From Paralvinella palmiformis (taxonomy: Eukaryota; Annelida; Polychaeta; Terebellida; Alvinellidae), in the NCBI GenBank assembly GCA_025642065.1, contig JAODUP010000269.1:486501-550500 (forward strand): a stretch of 64,000 nucleotides of DNA, given 5' to 3'. Positions 54,353 through 64,000 of the stretch are shown in pieces (position 1 is the first letter of the stretch; each line of letters starts with the position of its first letter). Under the pieces are notes generated by a model. That model did no database searches. It saw only the letters and a program-made list of their open reading frames with translations, and was not told the origin of the DNA. The translations under genes were made by a program, and so were the position numbers.

Positions 54353-54356
<4 letters not shown>

Positions 54357-54392
<36 letters not shown>
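54357..54392. repeat. (TA)n microsatellite
   Basis: TA run with a GCATGCAT start. It lies just outside the BED hAT. A longer TA run is at 55884-55930. Confidence 0.97.
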
Positions 54393-54394
<2 letters not shown>

Positions 54395-55398
54395 AGCTAT
54401 GTCAATAAATCATCAAATAATTATATAATAAATAATAGTTTTAATACAACCATCTCATTCATTAGACCTAATTAATTAGGCTAATACAATAGCACAGAAA
54501 TATTAATTATGAGTACGGATAATGACATCACCTATGTCCTATAAAAAGTTATAAAACGATAAAATATTTATTAATTTATATTTGTAACAATAGATAGCAC
54601 ATAAATATAATTTTTTTATAATAACAGTTATTTGGGGTGTCGTAAACGCAAAGCTTATATTATCACCCATTCTAGCGGTTTTCCAATTTTGACACAGTTA
54701 CGAAAATTTTGTGCGCTGAGATGCACGCCATTTATGAAAGCTTGTTCAGTAAACTTATCATAAATGGACATTTTACCACCAGAATAAATTCAAGACAAAT
54801 TTAAAGATGCAATGTGATTAATTTATATCATTTTCTTCAAAGGATTTATTAAAAACGATACAAGATGGGGGGGGGGAATCTGGTCGATATTTCTCGGACG
54901 ACGATGAACATACGTCATCGGAAGTTGACATTTTATGGCAAGCCATTTTCAACTCAAAGACCGATAAATTGTCCAAATATGGATATAATAACAGCATATC
55001 ATTTCTTTTAATGCCAAGATGGCCGCGCCGATATTATATAAAGGTGCCCAAGATGGCGAACCGATATCTGTGCTGTTGAGTTATTGGTTATTAAATGCGC
55101 ATTTATTAGTGTTATGATCTCGTACACCAAAATGTCCCGCTGAATCAATCAATGTGAGTGTTATTCAAAGAACATAACTTTATTTCGTGACGACCTGTAA
55201 AAAATCGAAAATGAAACCACGACAATTTAACATAGGTCAAGCTCTCCGCGGACACCAGGTATTCAAGATACTAACAAAGACTATTTATAACAAGACGTGT
55301 TACTTCGCGTTTTAACATGGGACGCCATTTTTAATTCATGGAGCGCCAGGGCCCTAGCGACCGGAGGTAGATTGTCACGGACAGCTCCCTTCGTTAAC
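54393..55398. other. Intergenic with promoter-like end
   Basis: AT-rich at first. Near 54860 there is a run of G. From about 55010 the sequence holds AAGATGGCCGCGCCGATATT and CCAAGATGGCGAACC, two YY1-type AAGATGGCG motifs, and becomes richer in CG up to the possible THAP exon. A TATA-less promoter is possible. No exon is recognised. Confidence 0.4.
55325..55372 (+). repeat. Inverted repeat partner 1 around THAP-like exon
   Basis: GCGCCAGGGCCCTAGCGACC followed by GGAGGTAG is the reverse of ACCTCCGGTCGCTGCAGGCG at 57508-57535, and the similarity goes on outward over roughly 80 bp (AACATGGGACGCC versus AACATGGCG on the other side). The two arms are about 2.1 kb apart. Confidence 0.55.
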
Positions 55399-55456
55399 AT
55401 GGCGCCTAATGGCACTGGTTCATTCTGCGCCGCTTTCGGCTGCAGTAACAGAAAAG
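55399..55456 (+). CDS. Possible first exon of a THAP-type zinc-finger gene
   Basis: An ATG in AACATGGCGCC opens a short frame: MAPNGTGSFCAAFGCSNRK, followed by a donor GAAAAG|GTATGC. THAP domains begin with a near-N-terminal C-x2-4-C pair in a CxAxGCxNR context, which fits. The second half of a THAP domain (FHxFP, then a Trp) was not found downstream to 57800. THAP domains occur in host regulators and in P/Kolobok transposases; because the region around is inverted-repeated (see 55325-55372) either is possible. Confidence 0.45.
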
Positions 55457-55880
55457 GTATGCACAAATAAAGACATTCTCGAAAGGAAATGAATTCTAGT
55501 GTAAAAATTTGATATGATCTGGCTTTTTAAAAATAAACTTAATAAAGGCTATTTAAAAAATAAGCATAACAATTTGAAGTAGACATGTCCCTATTTGACA
55601 TGACCCATTCAGTAGGCCCAAGCAATATCAACCTATTAATTACAAAATGGGTATGTAAGATATACATAAGCTTACAGTTACATGTACTGGAGCCACTGAA
55701 GATGTTATGGGCGGGAAGTATATTTTACTATATGTTATTGTTAATAATATAATTGGACTTCTAAAATTACATTACTATAATCAGATAATTTTCCTTAATT
55801 ACAATAATTATAAGTAGCTGAGTATTTACATGATCACATGCATCCATATTTATTTTTAAACGTAAGCAATTGGTACTTAT

Positions 55881-55932
<52 letters not shown>

Positions 55933-57500
55933 ACTTCTATTTATAATTTAAATGTTATGAAATTAATTATTAAATAACTCAACTAGTGGTAGAAACATTC
56001 ATTTTGTTATTTTTTCTATTGACAGAAGTAAAAGATGGGTTATTAATTGTTGTCGTTCAGATATATGATGAGGAAAGATTAAAATTTCTTGAATACTAAT
56101 TGTAGAATGTATTTCACTGAAACGGAATTCATGAACTTATCTAGAATACTATTCGAACTATTTTTGATGTACCAAATCCACCGCATGCATCCACTGAAAT
56201 CAAAGAGGAAGGTATTAACAGATAGGAGACCTATACAGGAGACAGGGCCAGCTGTGATGGTAATTAATATTTATAAATATTAATGGTGAAAATTGGTATT
56301 ATAAAATTAATTAAATAAGAAACAAGACATCAAACCCATGAAATTTTGTTAGCCCATTTCATATCTTAATTAATTAATACAAAAAAGAATTACCAGCACC
56401 TGAATTAGTACTTGAATGTTCAGCTCATGTGCTTTAATTGGCATATTTCTCTTCATAACTTAAATGCAAATCAAATTCTTTAAAAAGGGAAAACATGTGT
56501 TTACACATTGTGTATGCACTTGGTTCAAGTCATTATTTTACAAGGTATTGTTCTGTTTCAGTCCTTGAAGTTCTATGATGATGAGATATCATGTAAACAG
56601 GCCAATCTCTTGATTACATAATTACTGGTGTTCTCTGTTACAGTAATCAATGCATGTGTCTATTACATCTCTGGGTATATTCTGTCTAACTTTAAACAGT
56701 TCACTGATCTGGACTAAATGTCATATTTTTGTAGTAGTGGTTGTTTAGAGCTGGAAGCAATTTGGGTTATTCTGTCCATTTGATAACAATTAAATGACTG
56801 ATTGTAGCTATAGATGAACCTGTGGCACAAGAGATTTGATGCCGCTTATTGTATGAAAGCACTAATTTCTCTATCTCTAACATGTTAATGCAAACATAAA
56901 CATTGTTAATATTCCATGTATATTCTTTGTTCTCAGCTGGGTAGGCCTATATTGCATGGTCTATATTATTGAGGTGTAGACTTTAAATGAACTTATAATT
57001 TTTTAAGTTAATATATGATAAACGGACATGATGAATATATGGTGAATTGTGTTATGGAAGTGTTATAATAGCTGTATATATCATTATATGTCTATATCCA
57101 AATTAATAAAAATTTATGGACTATGATAAACTGACATGATGAAAGTATGTTTGTATGCATTTACCTCATATACACCTAACTGTTTTCATTTTTTTAAACT
57201 ACACCTTCCACACACAAAGTGGTGAAATAACCTAAACCATGTTCAATTATTTTCTGATCAGCTGTCAAGTGATCGCAAATTGTAGGCTATGAATTAATTA
57301 AGTGACTGGGCTGTGAAATCACTTAATTATTTATTTACAGTTTCAGAGCTTCGTTTCTTCGATATCATGTGTGCACAATTAAAGTGTTAATTAATAAAAG
57401 AGTATGTGATCATGTAACATATAGTACTAGTATTGGCAATTCATTTCAACCATGCGCACACATGTATACGATCACATGTAGACAACCAGAGAGCTTTTGT
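55457..57500. other. Region between inverted arms, mostly unassigned
   Basis: Contains a (TA)n run at 55884-55930. An open frame at 56089-56283 has no known motif. Several acceptor-like sites exist (for example ATTTACAG near 57340), but no exon that completes a THAP domain was recognised. Confidence 0.35.
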
Positions 57501-57504
57501 TTAT

Positions 57505-57560
57505 CTGAGAAACACCTCCGGTCGCTGCAGGCGCCACTGGTTCAAAATTCAACATGGCGC
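57505..57560 (-). repeat. Inverted repeat partner 2
   Basis: ACCTCCGGTCGCTGCAGGCG, then CCACTGG and CAACATGGCG. See 55325-55372. The plus-strand reading after CAACATGGCG stays open for only a short way and shows no THAP pattern. Confidence 0.55.
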
Positions 57561-57959
57561 AGCAAGAGTAACGCCTCTATATTTAAGCTCTCTGATACTA
57601 AGGTGGTCGATATGCGACGTCTTTACGTAAAAAACGTCGTTATGACTAATGCTACTACATTTAGCCGGAAATGGAGTTGAAGACATTTTGAACACGTTGT
57701 CACCTGGGGTAGATGACGCTGGAAAATACGAAAAAAACTAGAAACAGTTTGGCCAGGTACTTCGAACAAAGGAAGACGTACCGATGGCAAGGCAAGTATT
57801 TTTAACAACAGCTCCCACCCCGGGTTAAATAATAAACAACTATATTACTCGTCTATAAACATTAATTGAAGACTATTCGAGTACCCAAAACACGAAACAT
57901 CAAATCAGAGATAGAGTAATTTCACACATTATTAACATATTAAGGACAAAACCTTTCGT

Positions 57960-58570
57960 TCAAACTATACCAAGGGGATATATAAAACCTACAAAAAATG
58001 TGTTCAGAGTTTATTAACCCATTACTGTCACCATTCCTTTCTGGATTCAGAAAAGGCCATAACTGTCAAAATGTACTACTGACATGGAGCCTTAATGACT
58101 GATCCTTCGAAAGCTTTTGACTGTCTGCCATATCGCTTGTTGGTTGCGAAGTGAAATGCATACGGATTCAATACCGATGCGTGCATGCTATTTGCAAATT
58201 ATTTTATCAATAGATTACAAAGGGTAAAAATCGGCAATGTTACAACTGGATGGATGGGATTAGAAAAAGGAGCGCCACAGGGTTCAATGTTTGGCCCATT
58301 GGCGTATAACGTATATTCTAAAGATCTTATATTTAGTTTGTGATTTGTGTGATATTTACAATTACGCAGTCGATAACAGTATTTGTGTACATGGTAATAA
58401 AATTGAAAATGTATTGTTAGACAGAGTATGTGTCCATTTTTTTAGTGAACTGGTTAAAGGAAAATTTTCTTCAAGCTAATTCTGAAATAAATCCAGTTTA
58501 TTGTACTTAGCAAGACCAAATTAGAAAACAGCATATTGGTAGATAACATTAGTCTCCGGCCTCGTGAATT
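57960..58570 (+). mobile_element. LINE RT fragment
   Basis: The plus strand reads INPLLSPFLSGFRKGHNCQN, then LMTDPSKAFDCLPYRLLVAK (motif A), LEKGAPQGSMFGPLAYNVYS (motif B) and IYNYAVDNSICVHGN (motif C with AVDN for ADDN). Several frames are used and stops are frequent. It resembles the LINE at 19905-23300 (same FDCLP and YNYA motifs), so it probably belongs to a related family. Confidence 0.88.
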
Positions 58571-58796
58571 GATCCCATGTCTGACCAGGTGATATGTTAA
58601 CATTGATAGTAAAGCTGGTAGCTAAAAAGGTAGACGTATTATGAGTTGGTGTAAATGTAAACTATTGTAATAATGATGAACATGATCAGACGTTACATGC
58701 GTTGAAGAAAAATATCCCAGAGTATTCGGTGGCCTATGTAAATTATCAGTTGAAATTTCACATAGACAAATCACTTACTCCAACAACACAGTCAGT

Positions 58797-58960
58797 GATG
58801 ACGATTGATGTTTTACGGCCACTTTTGTGCACATGATAGGCTAAATGCGTCGAACCACTACCAAAGGTAATGAAGTGAAGTCAGAGATGTAACACCCTCC
58901 AGATATGCTCACGCCGAGATTCGAACTCAGGTGGTAGCACAGCCAATGAGGCGGGTCCCT
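58797..58960 (-). mobile_element. SINE family A, copy 6
   Basis: The unit has GATGTTTTACGGCCACTTTT, GATAGGCTAAATGCG, CTCACGCCGAGATTCGAACT (B box reversed) and GAGGCGGGT at the head, which is slightly shortened. It is inserted just before the gypsy fragment. Confidence 0.9.
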
Positions 58961-58962
58961 TT

Positions 58963-59930
58963 CAGTAGGCAACAAAATTTAAAAGTTAGCTGGAGCAGCT
59001 TGAAAAACTGGATGAAATTGAGAAATTCGAAGGGCCCACTCGGTTGGTTAACCCGTTAGTGGTTTTAGAAAAACCCAACGGTGATGAGCGAATATGCCTA
59101 GAAATACGTCTGGCTAATCGGGACATTGTTCGTGAAAGACACCCAGTGCCAACAGTTGAAGAAACATTGCAAGAAATTTTCATCGGGTTGTTTTGCATCC
59201 GTACTCTCATAATATTACAGCTTTTGCGGCACCAAATGGTTTGTACCACTATAAACGTTTAAATAGTGTTTGACGTTAACATGGCCAGTGAAAAATTCCA
59301 ACAAATACTATGGCAAGTAATAAATGGATATCCAAGTGTGCACAACGTTCATGATGATGTGCGTGTGGTAGAAGAAAATTATCAGCAGTTACACGAACGT
59401 GTAGAAAACGTCGTGAAAATGTTTGATGCTTGTGGATTAACATTCAACTACGATAAATGTGTATTTGGTGTAGATCACATGTTGTTTATGGGTGACATGC
59501 TGACCATCGATGGTTTGCAAGTCAGTAGCGACAAGGTGAACGCAGTAGTAAATGCTCCAAAACCCTATAACAAGACAGAGCTGAGAGGCCTATTAGGTCT
59601 AGCGCAGTTCTGTGCAAAATACGTGAATCATTTGGCTACAGCGACAGGTCCACTGTGGAACCTGACCGGAAAAGCGATTGGAGTGGCAATGGAGTAAAAG
59701 GCAAGAAAATGCTTTCGTTCAACTGAAACGTCGTTAGACGTCTGCTGTAATTAACGCCTACTACAGGTAAGGTGCTAAAACCCGCACCACAACAGATGCC
59801 AGCTTGGGCGCCATTTTAGAAAAGGTTCAAGAAGATCGAACCCATAGACCCCCTCTGCTATGTTAGCCGAAAACTAACCGGCGTCGAGCAACTGTATTGG
59901 CAATTTGAGAGAGAACCGCTCGGTGTAAAA
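58963..59930 (+). mobile_element. Ty3/gypsy pol remnant (K02A2.6-like RT, start of RNase H)
   Basis: The plus strand reads LEQLEKLDEIEKFEGPTRLV and NPLVVLEKPNGDERICLEIR, then VRERHPVPTVEETL. After a shift at about 59190-59265 it reads VNMASEKFQQILWQVINGYP, the VHDDVRV region (motif C, where YVDD is expected, is VHDD), YDKCVFGVDHMLFMGDML and NKTELRGLLGLAQFCAKYVN. RNase H pieces (CYVSRKLTGVEQLYWQFERE) lie at 59860-59915. No LTR or integrase was found. Confidence 0.92.
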
Positions 59931-60331
59931 TGAGCCTGTCAGAGATTGTCTTTCAACCTAAACGGTACATATTTACCCCCAACAAACATACAAATATTCC
60001 CAAAACATGTTTTGATTTTTCCTTTATTATACTCAGAATATTCGGTGGATGTTCCGGCATATTATAAGTTGATATAAACCTAATGAAACCATATGATATA
60101 CGATAATAATGTTCTTATCGGCTGATAACAATTTATATGACCGTAATTCGATGGCTCCCAGCTTGAATTATCCTAGAAGTGATAAACTATAGCTAGAGTT
60201 TGTTTCATTGTTTTGTTAATGATTTTCAATTATGTACGCTACGCCACTGTAGTTTATATGTAGCATAAGCAGCGGATCCAATTATATTTTGGGTAGTAGC
60301 TATGCCTATTTATTAACTAGATGGCTAATGC
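59931..60331. other. No gene recognised
   Basis: AT-rich sequence between the gypsy remnant and MITE copy 2. I see no coding or repeat signal. Confidence 0.4.
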
Positions 60332-60868
60332 CATTGACTTGAAAGAAAACTAGCGAATACTCAGTGATGTTTGATTGGGCCGCCGTAACCAAACAGCGCT
60401 GACTTCCGGTAAGGGCAAAAAACAACGTTGAAGCTGCGGCGCTTCGAGTTTTGAACCTATGAATGCGGACATTTATCGTGATGTGTGCATTATAATTTTG
60501 TCTGAATTACTCCTGTCCTATTATATGCAATGACATATGTAAATGTCGTTTTATGCAAGTCCGTAGATCTAGTTTACGGAACCGGGGGTTGTCGAATAGG
60601 CTAAATATAATAATAGTTAAGCTTAATTTTCCGCCTAAAAACAACGCTTTAACAGCTATTTGTGTTCCTTATACTTACCGATGAAAAGATATTCCTTTTA
60701 TATTACTTCCACGCCAATGGTTTATGCAACCAACGGCACAACAATAGTTCACCATGTTTATAAACCTGATTTTGCAGTCTGCATTCCTTTTTGCGCCGGT
60801 CGGAAGTTGAGACCTGTTTGCCATCAAATCGGCGGCCGTGTTTGGTCTAGTTTTCTTTCAGGTCAATA
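60332..60868. mobile_element. MITE, copy 2 (same family as 30023-30601)
   Basis: The ends are CATTGACTTGAAAGAAAACT and, reverse-complemented, TATTGACCTGAAAGAAAACT. The body matches copy 1 along its length, for example GAAGCTGCGGCGCTTCGAGT versus GAAGTGGCTGCGCTTCGAGT and AAACCTGATTTT, with some short deletions. No target duplication is visible, so it is probably older or rearranged. Confidence 0.9.
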
Positions 60869-61312
60869 GTAGTATCAATAAGATGCCCATTTAAAACGGT
60901 AAAATTGTGTAACGTAAACTATTTACTGAAACTCTTACATATTACATATTGATCTACATTTGAAAATTGCACAAAATACCCTTTTCTGTTTTTCTTCTTA
61001 GATCATAACACATAAAACAAAAGATGTCAAGTTTCATCAAACCATAAAAACATGGAAAAATCACAAACTATTCTACCATACAAGTACATTCACATTGATA
61101 TAAACCTGATATAGCCCAATAAATGAACTGTTCATAAGATTTGAATCAAGACTAGAACTATTAACTATAAGACCAACATTATCACTGTTATGGACATATT
61201 AATAACTGATATAAAGTAATCCCAAACAACTGATAGAGCTTTAAAACATTTGAATTCCTGACCCAAATGGTTCTAAAATAAATAGACCACTCTTTACACC
61301 AAAACAAATCAA

Positions 61313-61346
<34 letters not shown>

Positions 61347-61844
61347 CCAACAACAACAAGAATACTGTAAATGTAATGTAAACGATATCAAGAAGTTTCA
61401 GTAATCTCATTGAAGACAGAGATAATACCATGTAATAGGCAGGAGGCCAAAGCCTCAAAAAAGTTGTACCGGCATTGTTTGTTAATAGCATACATCTGTG
61501 TGGAATCAATAATTCATAAGATAACAAAAAAAAGATGTGGGTGGATGTAACTTTCTAGGTCATAAAGGTCACCAAGGTTTTCACAAGTTTATTTGTTTAA
61601 GTAATTTATAATTGAAGCAACCAGTTTTGGACTTACCTTTGGTGAGATTCATTCGATTTGAGTGATAAGTGGCATCTATTTGTATGTCTTTGCATATGCT
61701 GAAGATTTGTATGCTCTTTTTAGTCCTTTTAATATATAATATCATATGCTGAAGATTTTAAAGCTAATTTTTAGTACATTTTAAATAATAAAAAAGGTAT
61801 TTTTTTTTTTTAAAAAAAAAAAAAAAGATGTCTATTATCCAGCT
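60869..61844. other. Intergenic, no gene
   Basis: AT-rich; (TA)n run at 61316-61343. CATATGCTGAAGATTT is repeated about 50 bp apart (61695 and 61744). A T12-A15 palindromic run is at 61800-61826, marking the 3' side of the broken CXC gene. Confidence 0.4.
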
Positions 61845-62206
61845 GGGTTGCAGCAACCAACTACATCACATCCACTTGCTGCAGTGCACTGCGTGTGCTT
61901 CTTGAACCAGAAACATCGGGCAGCCTTGCACTTTGGCTTGCAGCTGCATCTCAGCAGATTCAAGCAGGCATCTGAGATAGGGGGAGTCTTGTCCAGACCA
62001 GACATGGGGTCAATTCAATTCCGGAATTTGGAATTGATTATTTAAAAAAAATTGGAATTGAATTGAAATTGATAAATTTTGAATTGGAATTGAAGTTTCC
62101 TACAACAAAACATTAATCCACAAATTAATTTACCATTTTTACAAAGTTAACACTTACATGTGGTGTTACCAATATACTGGAACCAAAATGATCTAGATTG
62201 ATTTGT

Positions 62207-62402
62207 TTTTCAGGGAGAATCCCCAGGCTGTCGCTTATTCAGCACAGCCTCTATGTTGGAATGATTAAGAAAATCCTCCCCCACCACTCACAGGGGAGCA
62301 GTACGGGAAAATACCCTGAGCGTGGTCACTGCCAGAGTGTTTTACGTCCTCAGGGGTTTTTAACGTCCCCCTTTATTTTTAATAATTCAGTGGAGACGGC
62401 AT
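62207..62402 (-). mobile_element. SINE family C, copy 2 (3' part)
   Basis: TTTTTCAGGGAGAATCCCCA, CAGCCTCTATGTTGGA and CAGTGGAGACGGCATC match family C copy 1, but the tRNA-like head is missing. It sits in AATTGG copy B at the same place as copy 1 sits in copy A, so the insertion predates the split of A and B. Confidence 0.85.
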
Positions 62403-62420
62403 CGATCCAGAACTTTGGTG

Positions 62421-62425
<5 letters not shown>

Positions 62426-62464
<39 letters not shown>
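62426..62464. repeat. (TA)n microsatellite
   Basis: TA run in AATTGG copy B at the same relative position as the TA run in copy A (39576-39606), so it is an inherited part of the family. Confidence 0.95.
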
Positions 62465-62468
<4 letters not shown>

Positions 62469-63487
62469 TACACACACTGACTGTGGCACCTGACGTGAGC
62501 GTTTAACCGATTAAGTGATCTGGATACGTGGGTTCCGTCCACAACACTGTGGCTCTACCACATAGCATAACCATATATGTAGATATTGCTATTTAGGAAT
62601 TAATTAATTTTATCAACTCACCGGGAATGCCAATCTGAAGCAAAACTTGCCGCTCCTCTCCTAATACTGTGACTACTATAGCCTGTCCTCAGACCCAACT
62701 GTTTTAATAACTATTTGAGATTTTTGTAAAGTTATCATATATCAGTGGTTTAGTACCCAGCAGGGTTGTGAAAGTAAATATAGGATCTGACCCCTGCTGG
62801 GCGGAACTAAGCAAAAACATTCGTTTCAAGGCTCCTACTGGACAGTGGAATATAAACACATCTTTGATGATTACAAAATACAGGTTTACATGGGGATGCA
62901 CCCAAGATTATGATCCACCGCTTGATATAATCAAATATCTGTTTAGCTGAAAGCACCCTGTAGTTAGGCTTGCGCTATTGTTTACCACGTTAACACTTAC
63001 ATGTGCTGTTACCAATATACTGGAACCAAATTGATCCAGATATATATCAGATATGCCCACAACACGTGACACCACCACATAGCATGGCTGTAATTATATA
63101 GAGATATTGCTATTTAGGAATTTACCCCCGTTCAATGTTTAGAACCGGCAGAAAAACATTTGAATTACAAATTAATTTGTCATTTAATTTTTTAATTCAG
63201 AAATATTTCTTCCATGACAATCCTACTTGGAATATAAATACTCGGAGCAGGTATTCCAAGTAAGTACTCGGAGTACCCACTCAGGGTAAAAATTATTTGG
63301 CAAAAACAAACGGAATTAGAATTGATAAATTTGGAATTGAATTGGAATTGATAAATTTGATGTGGAATTGGAATTGACCAAATGGAATTGATTGAAATTG
63401 GAATTGATAAAATGGAATTGACCCCATGTCTGGTCCAGGCTGCTGTCAGAGTCTCTGCATCCCTCTTCCAGGCTGTGATGATCCCAC

Positions 63488-63770
63488 TATGTTGGAGTGG
63501 TTGAGAAACCCCCTCCCCCACCATTCACAGGGGAGCAGTACGGAAAGGTGGAACCGAAATACCCTGAAGGTGGTCACTGTCAGTGTGTTTTACATACTCA
63601 GGTTTTTTTAACGCTCCCCTTTATTTTGAATAATTCAGTGGAGACAGCAGCGCCATTTAACGTGGTCAGCCACCCACGATGTTGTGAGCCGAGAAATTAA
63701 TCTCTGGAAAGGTTTCGACCTCTTGCGGTGTTCGAACTTGTGACCGTTGGCACCAAGTGCCGGGTACCCA
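63488..63770 (-). mobile_element. SINE family C, copy 3
   Basis: TTGGAGTGGTTGAGAAACCC, CACAGGGGAGCAGTACGG, GAGACAGCAGCGCCATTTAA, GTTGTGAGCCGAGAAATTAA and GTTCGAACTTGTGACCGTTG with GGCACCAAGTGCCGGGT. The head is cut before the A box. It interrupts the CXC gene between its AGR part and the CXC part. Confidence 0.9.
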
Positions 63771-64000
63771 CACAGCGCATACTTAATCACATTCACCATT
63801 TCTACTGTTCGACCTGCGATAACAACACTGAGCAGACGCCGCAGTAGCTTCCTGCCAGCTTTGATTGTTTTCACTACATTTTGTGTTGTAGCCACTTCAG
63901 CTTTGTACAGGTCAGCAAAAGTCTTTGCTTGATGCTTCTTTAGTGTATCATACAACCCTGTGGTTCCCCCCGCTAGTCGTTCCTTCACATTGGTAATGAC

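Larger units (their letters stand above)
61999..63432. mobile_element. AATTGG hAT-like family, copy B (composite)
   Basis: The ends are CAGACATGGGGTCAATTC and, reverse-complemented, CAGACATGGGGTCAATTC: a perfect 18-bp TIR. Flanks are GTCCAGAC (61991-61998) and GTCCAGGC (63433-63440), an 8-bp duplication with one change. Inside, the block ACACTTACATGTG(G/C)TGTTACC with CAATATACTGGAACCAAA occurs twice (62151-62186 and 62992-63027), and GATATTGCTATTTAGGAATT twice, so B contains an internal duplication. It is inserted in the CXC gene. Confidence 0.92.
61845..64000 (-). pseudogene. Broken gene with tesmin/TSO1-like CXC motif, partial
   Basis: Read on the minus strand from the window edge: GLYDTLKKHQAKTFADLYKA, NVVKTIKAGRKLLRRLLSVV and IAGRTVEMVNVIKYALCG (64000-63772); then a SINE C (63770-63488); SLEEGCRDSDSSLD (about 63487-63433); then AATTGG element copy B (63432-61999); then PPISDACLNLLRCSCKPKCK and AARCFWFKKHTQCTAASGC (61990-61850). 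The order K(T)FA-KA(D/G)R-AGR then CXC is one I recall from uncharacterised, often multicopy proteins of marine invertebrates; function unknown. The CXC motif has lost one Cys (RCFW where RCSC is expected). With two insertions it is a pseudogene; the 5' part lies beyond the window. Confidence 0.7.

Noticed and set aside
63192..63524. 110-codon open frame with Asn-Ser-Ile repeats
   Set aside because: It is the translation of the AATTGGAATTGA array and the edge of SINE C.

Overview
This is a gene-poor, AT-rich window from an animal nuclear genome. Genes are split by GT-AG introns; there are many (TA)n and (CA)n tracts, tRNA-derived SINEs, LINEs, Ty3/gypsy pieces and hAT, MULE, PIF-like and pogo-like DNA transposon remains. 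The mixture (K02A2.6-like gypsy, FLYWCH-MULE, and a CXC-domain hypothetical gene that I recall from marine invertebrates) suggests a lophotrochozoan, possibly a mollusc. That is an inference; no species can be named from the sequence alone.

Host genes. (1) 2302-6722 (+): the last seven exons of a JNK (MAPK8/9/10) stress kinase, from the hinge region to the stop; the N-lobe exons lie before the window. (2) 13254-14478 (-): an intronless P-loop (AAA/STAND-like) ATPase of unknown role, split by one frameshift, with a splice acceptor directly before its ATG. (3) 37086-46496 (+): a complete six-exon alpha/beta hydrolase of 504 residues resembling isoprenylcysteine methylesterase (ICME-like), with a long acidic insert. 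(4) 55399-55456 (+): a possible first exon of a THAP-type zinc-finger protein. (5) 61845-64000 (-): a broken gene with a tesmin/TSO1-like CXC motif, cut by a SINE and a hAT-type element.

Repeat landscape. 15.4-16.7 kb, 19.9-23.3 kb, 24.7-25.3 kb, 34.8-36.1 kb and 58.0-58.6 kb are five non-LTR retrotransposon remains. 25.3-26.5 kb and 59.0-59.9 kb are Ty3/gypsy pol remains. 27.0-31.85 kb is a nest of MULE parts holding a 2.66-kb long-TIR element that itself carries a 579-bp MITE with a perfect 8-bp target duplication. 49.0-52.1 kb is one hAT element interrupted by a second hAT in the opposite strand, which is interrupted by a SINE. 52.9-54.3 kb is a BED-finger hAT. Two long copies (38.8-40.0 and 62.0-63.4 kb) and one short copy (40.7-41.0 kb) of a hAT-like non-autonomous family full of AATTGGAATTGA motifs are present; both long copies keep 8-bp target duplications.

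Three tRNA-derived SINE families are present: family A (six copies, ATC-rich tail), family B (one copy, 3' body resembling A) and family C (three copies). Most mobile elements are decayed. The large introns of the hydrolase gene are a main landing zone. I found no complete, obviously active element, no CRISPR array, and no bacterial-type operon. The most unusual items are the frameshifted ATPase, the acidic insert in the hydrolase, the unassigned 2.66-kb TIR element with its nested MITE, and the disrupted CXC gene.
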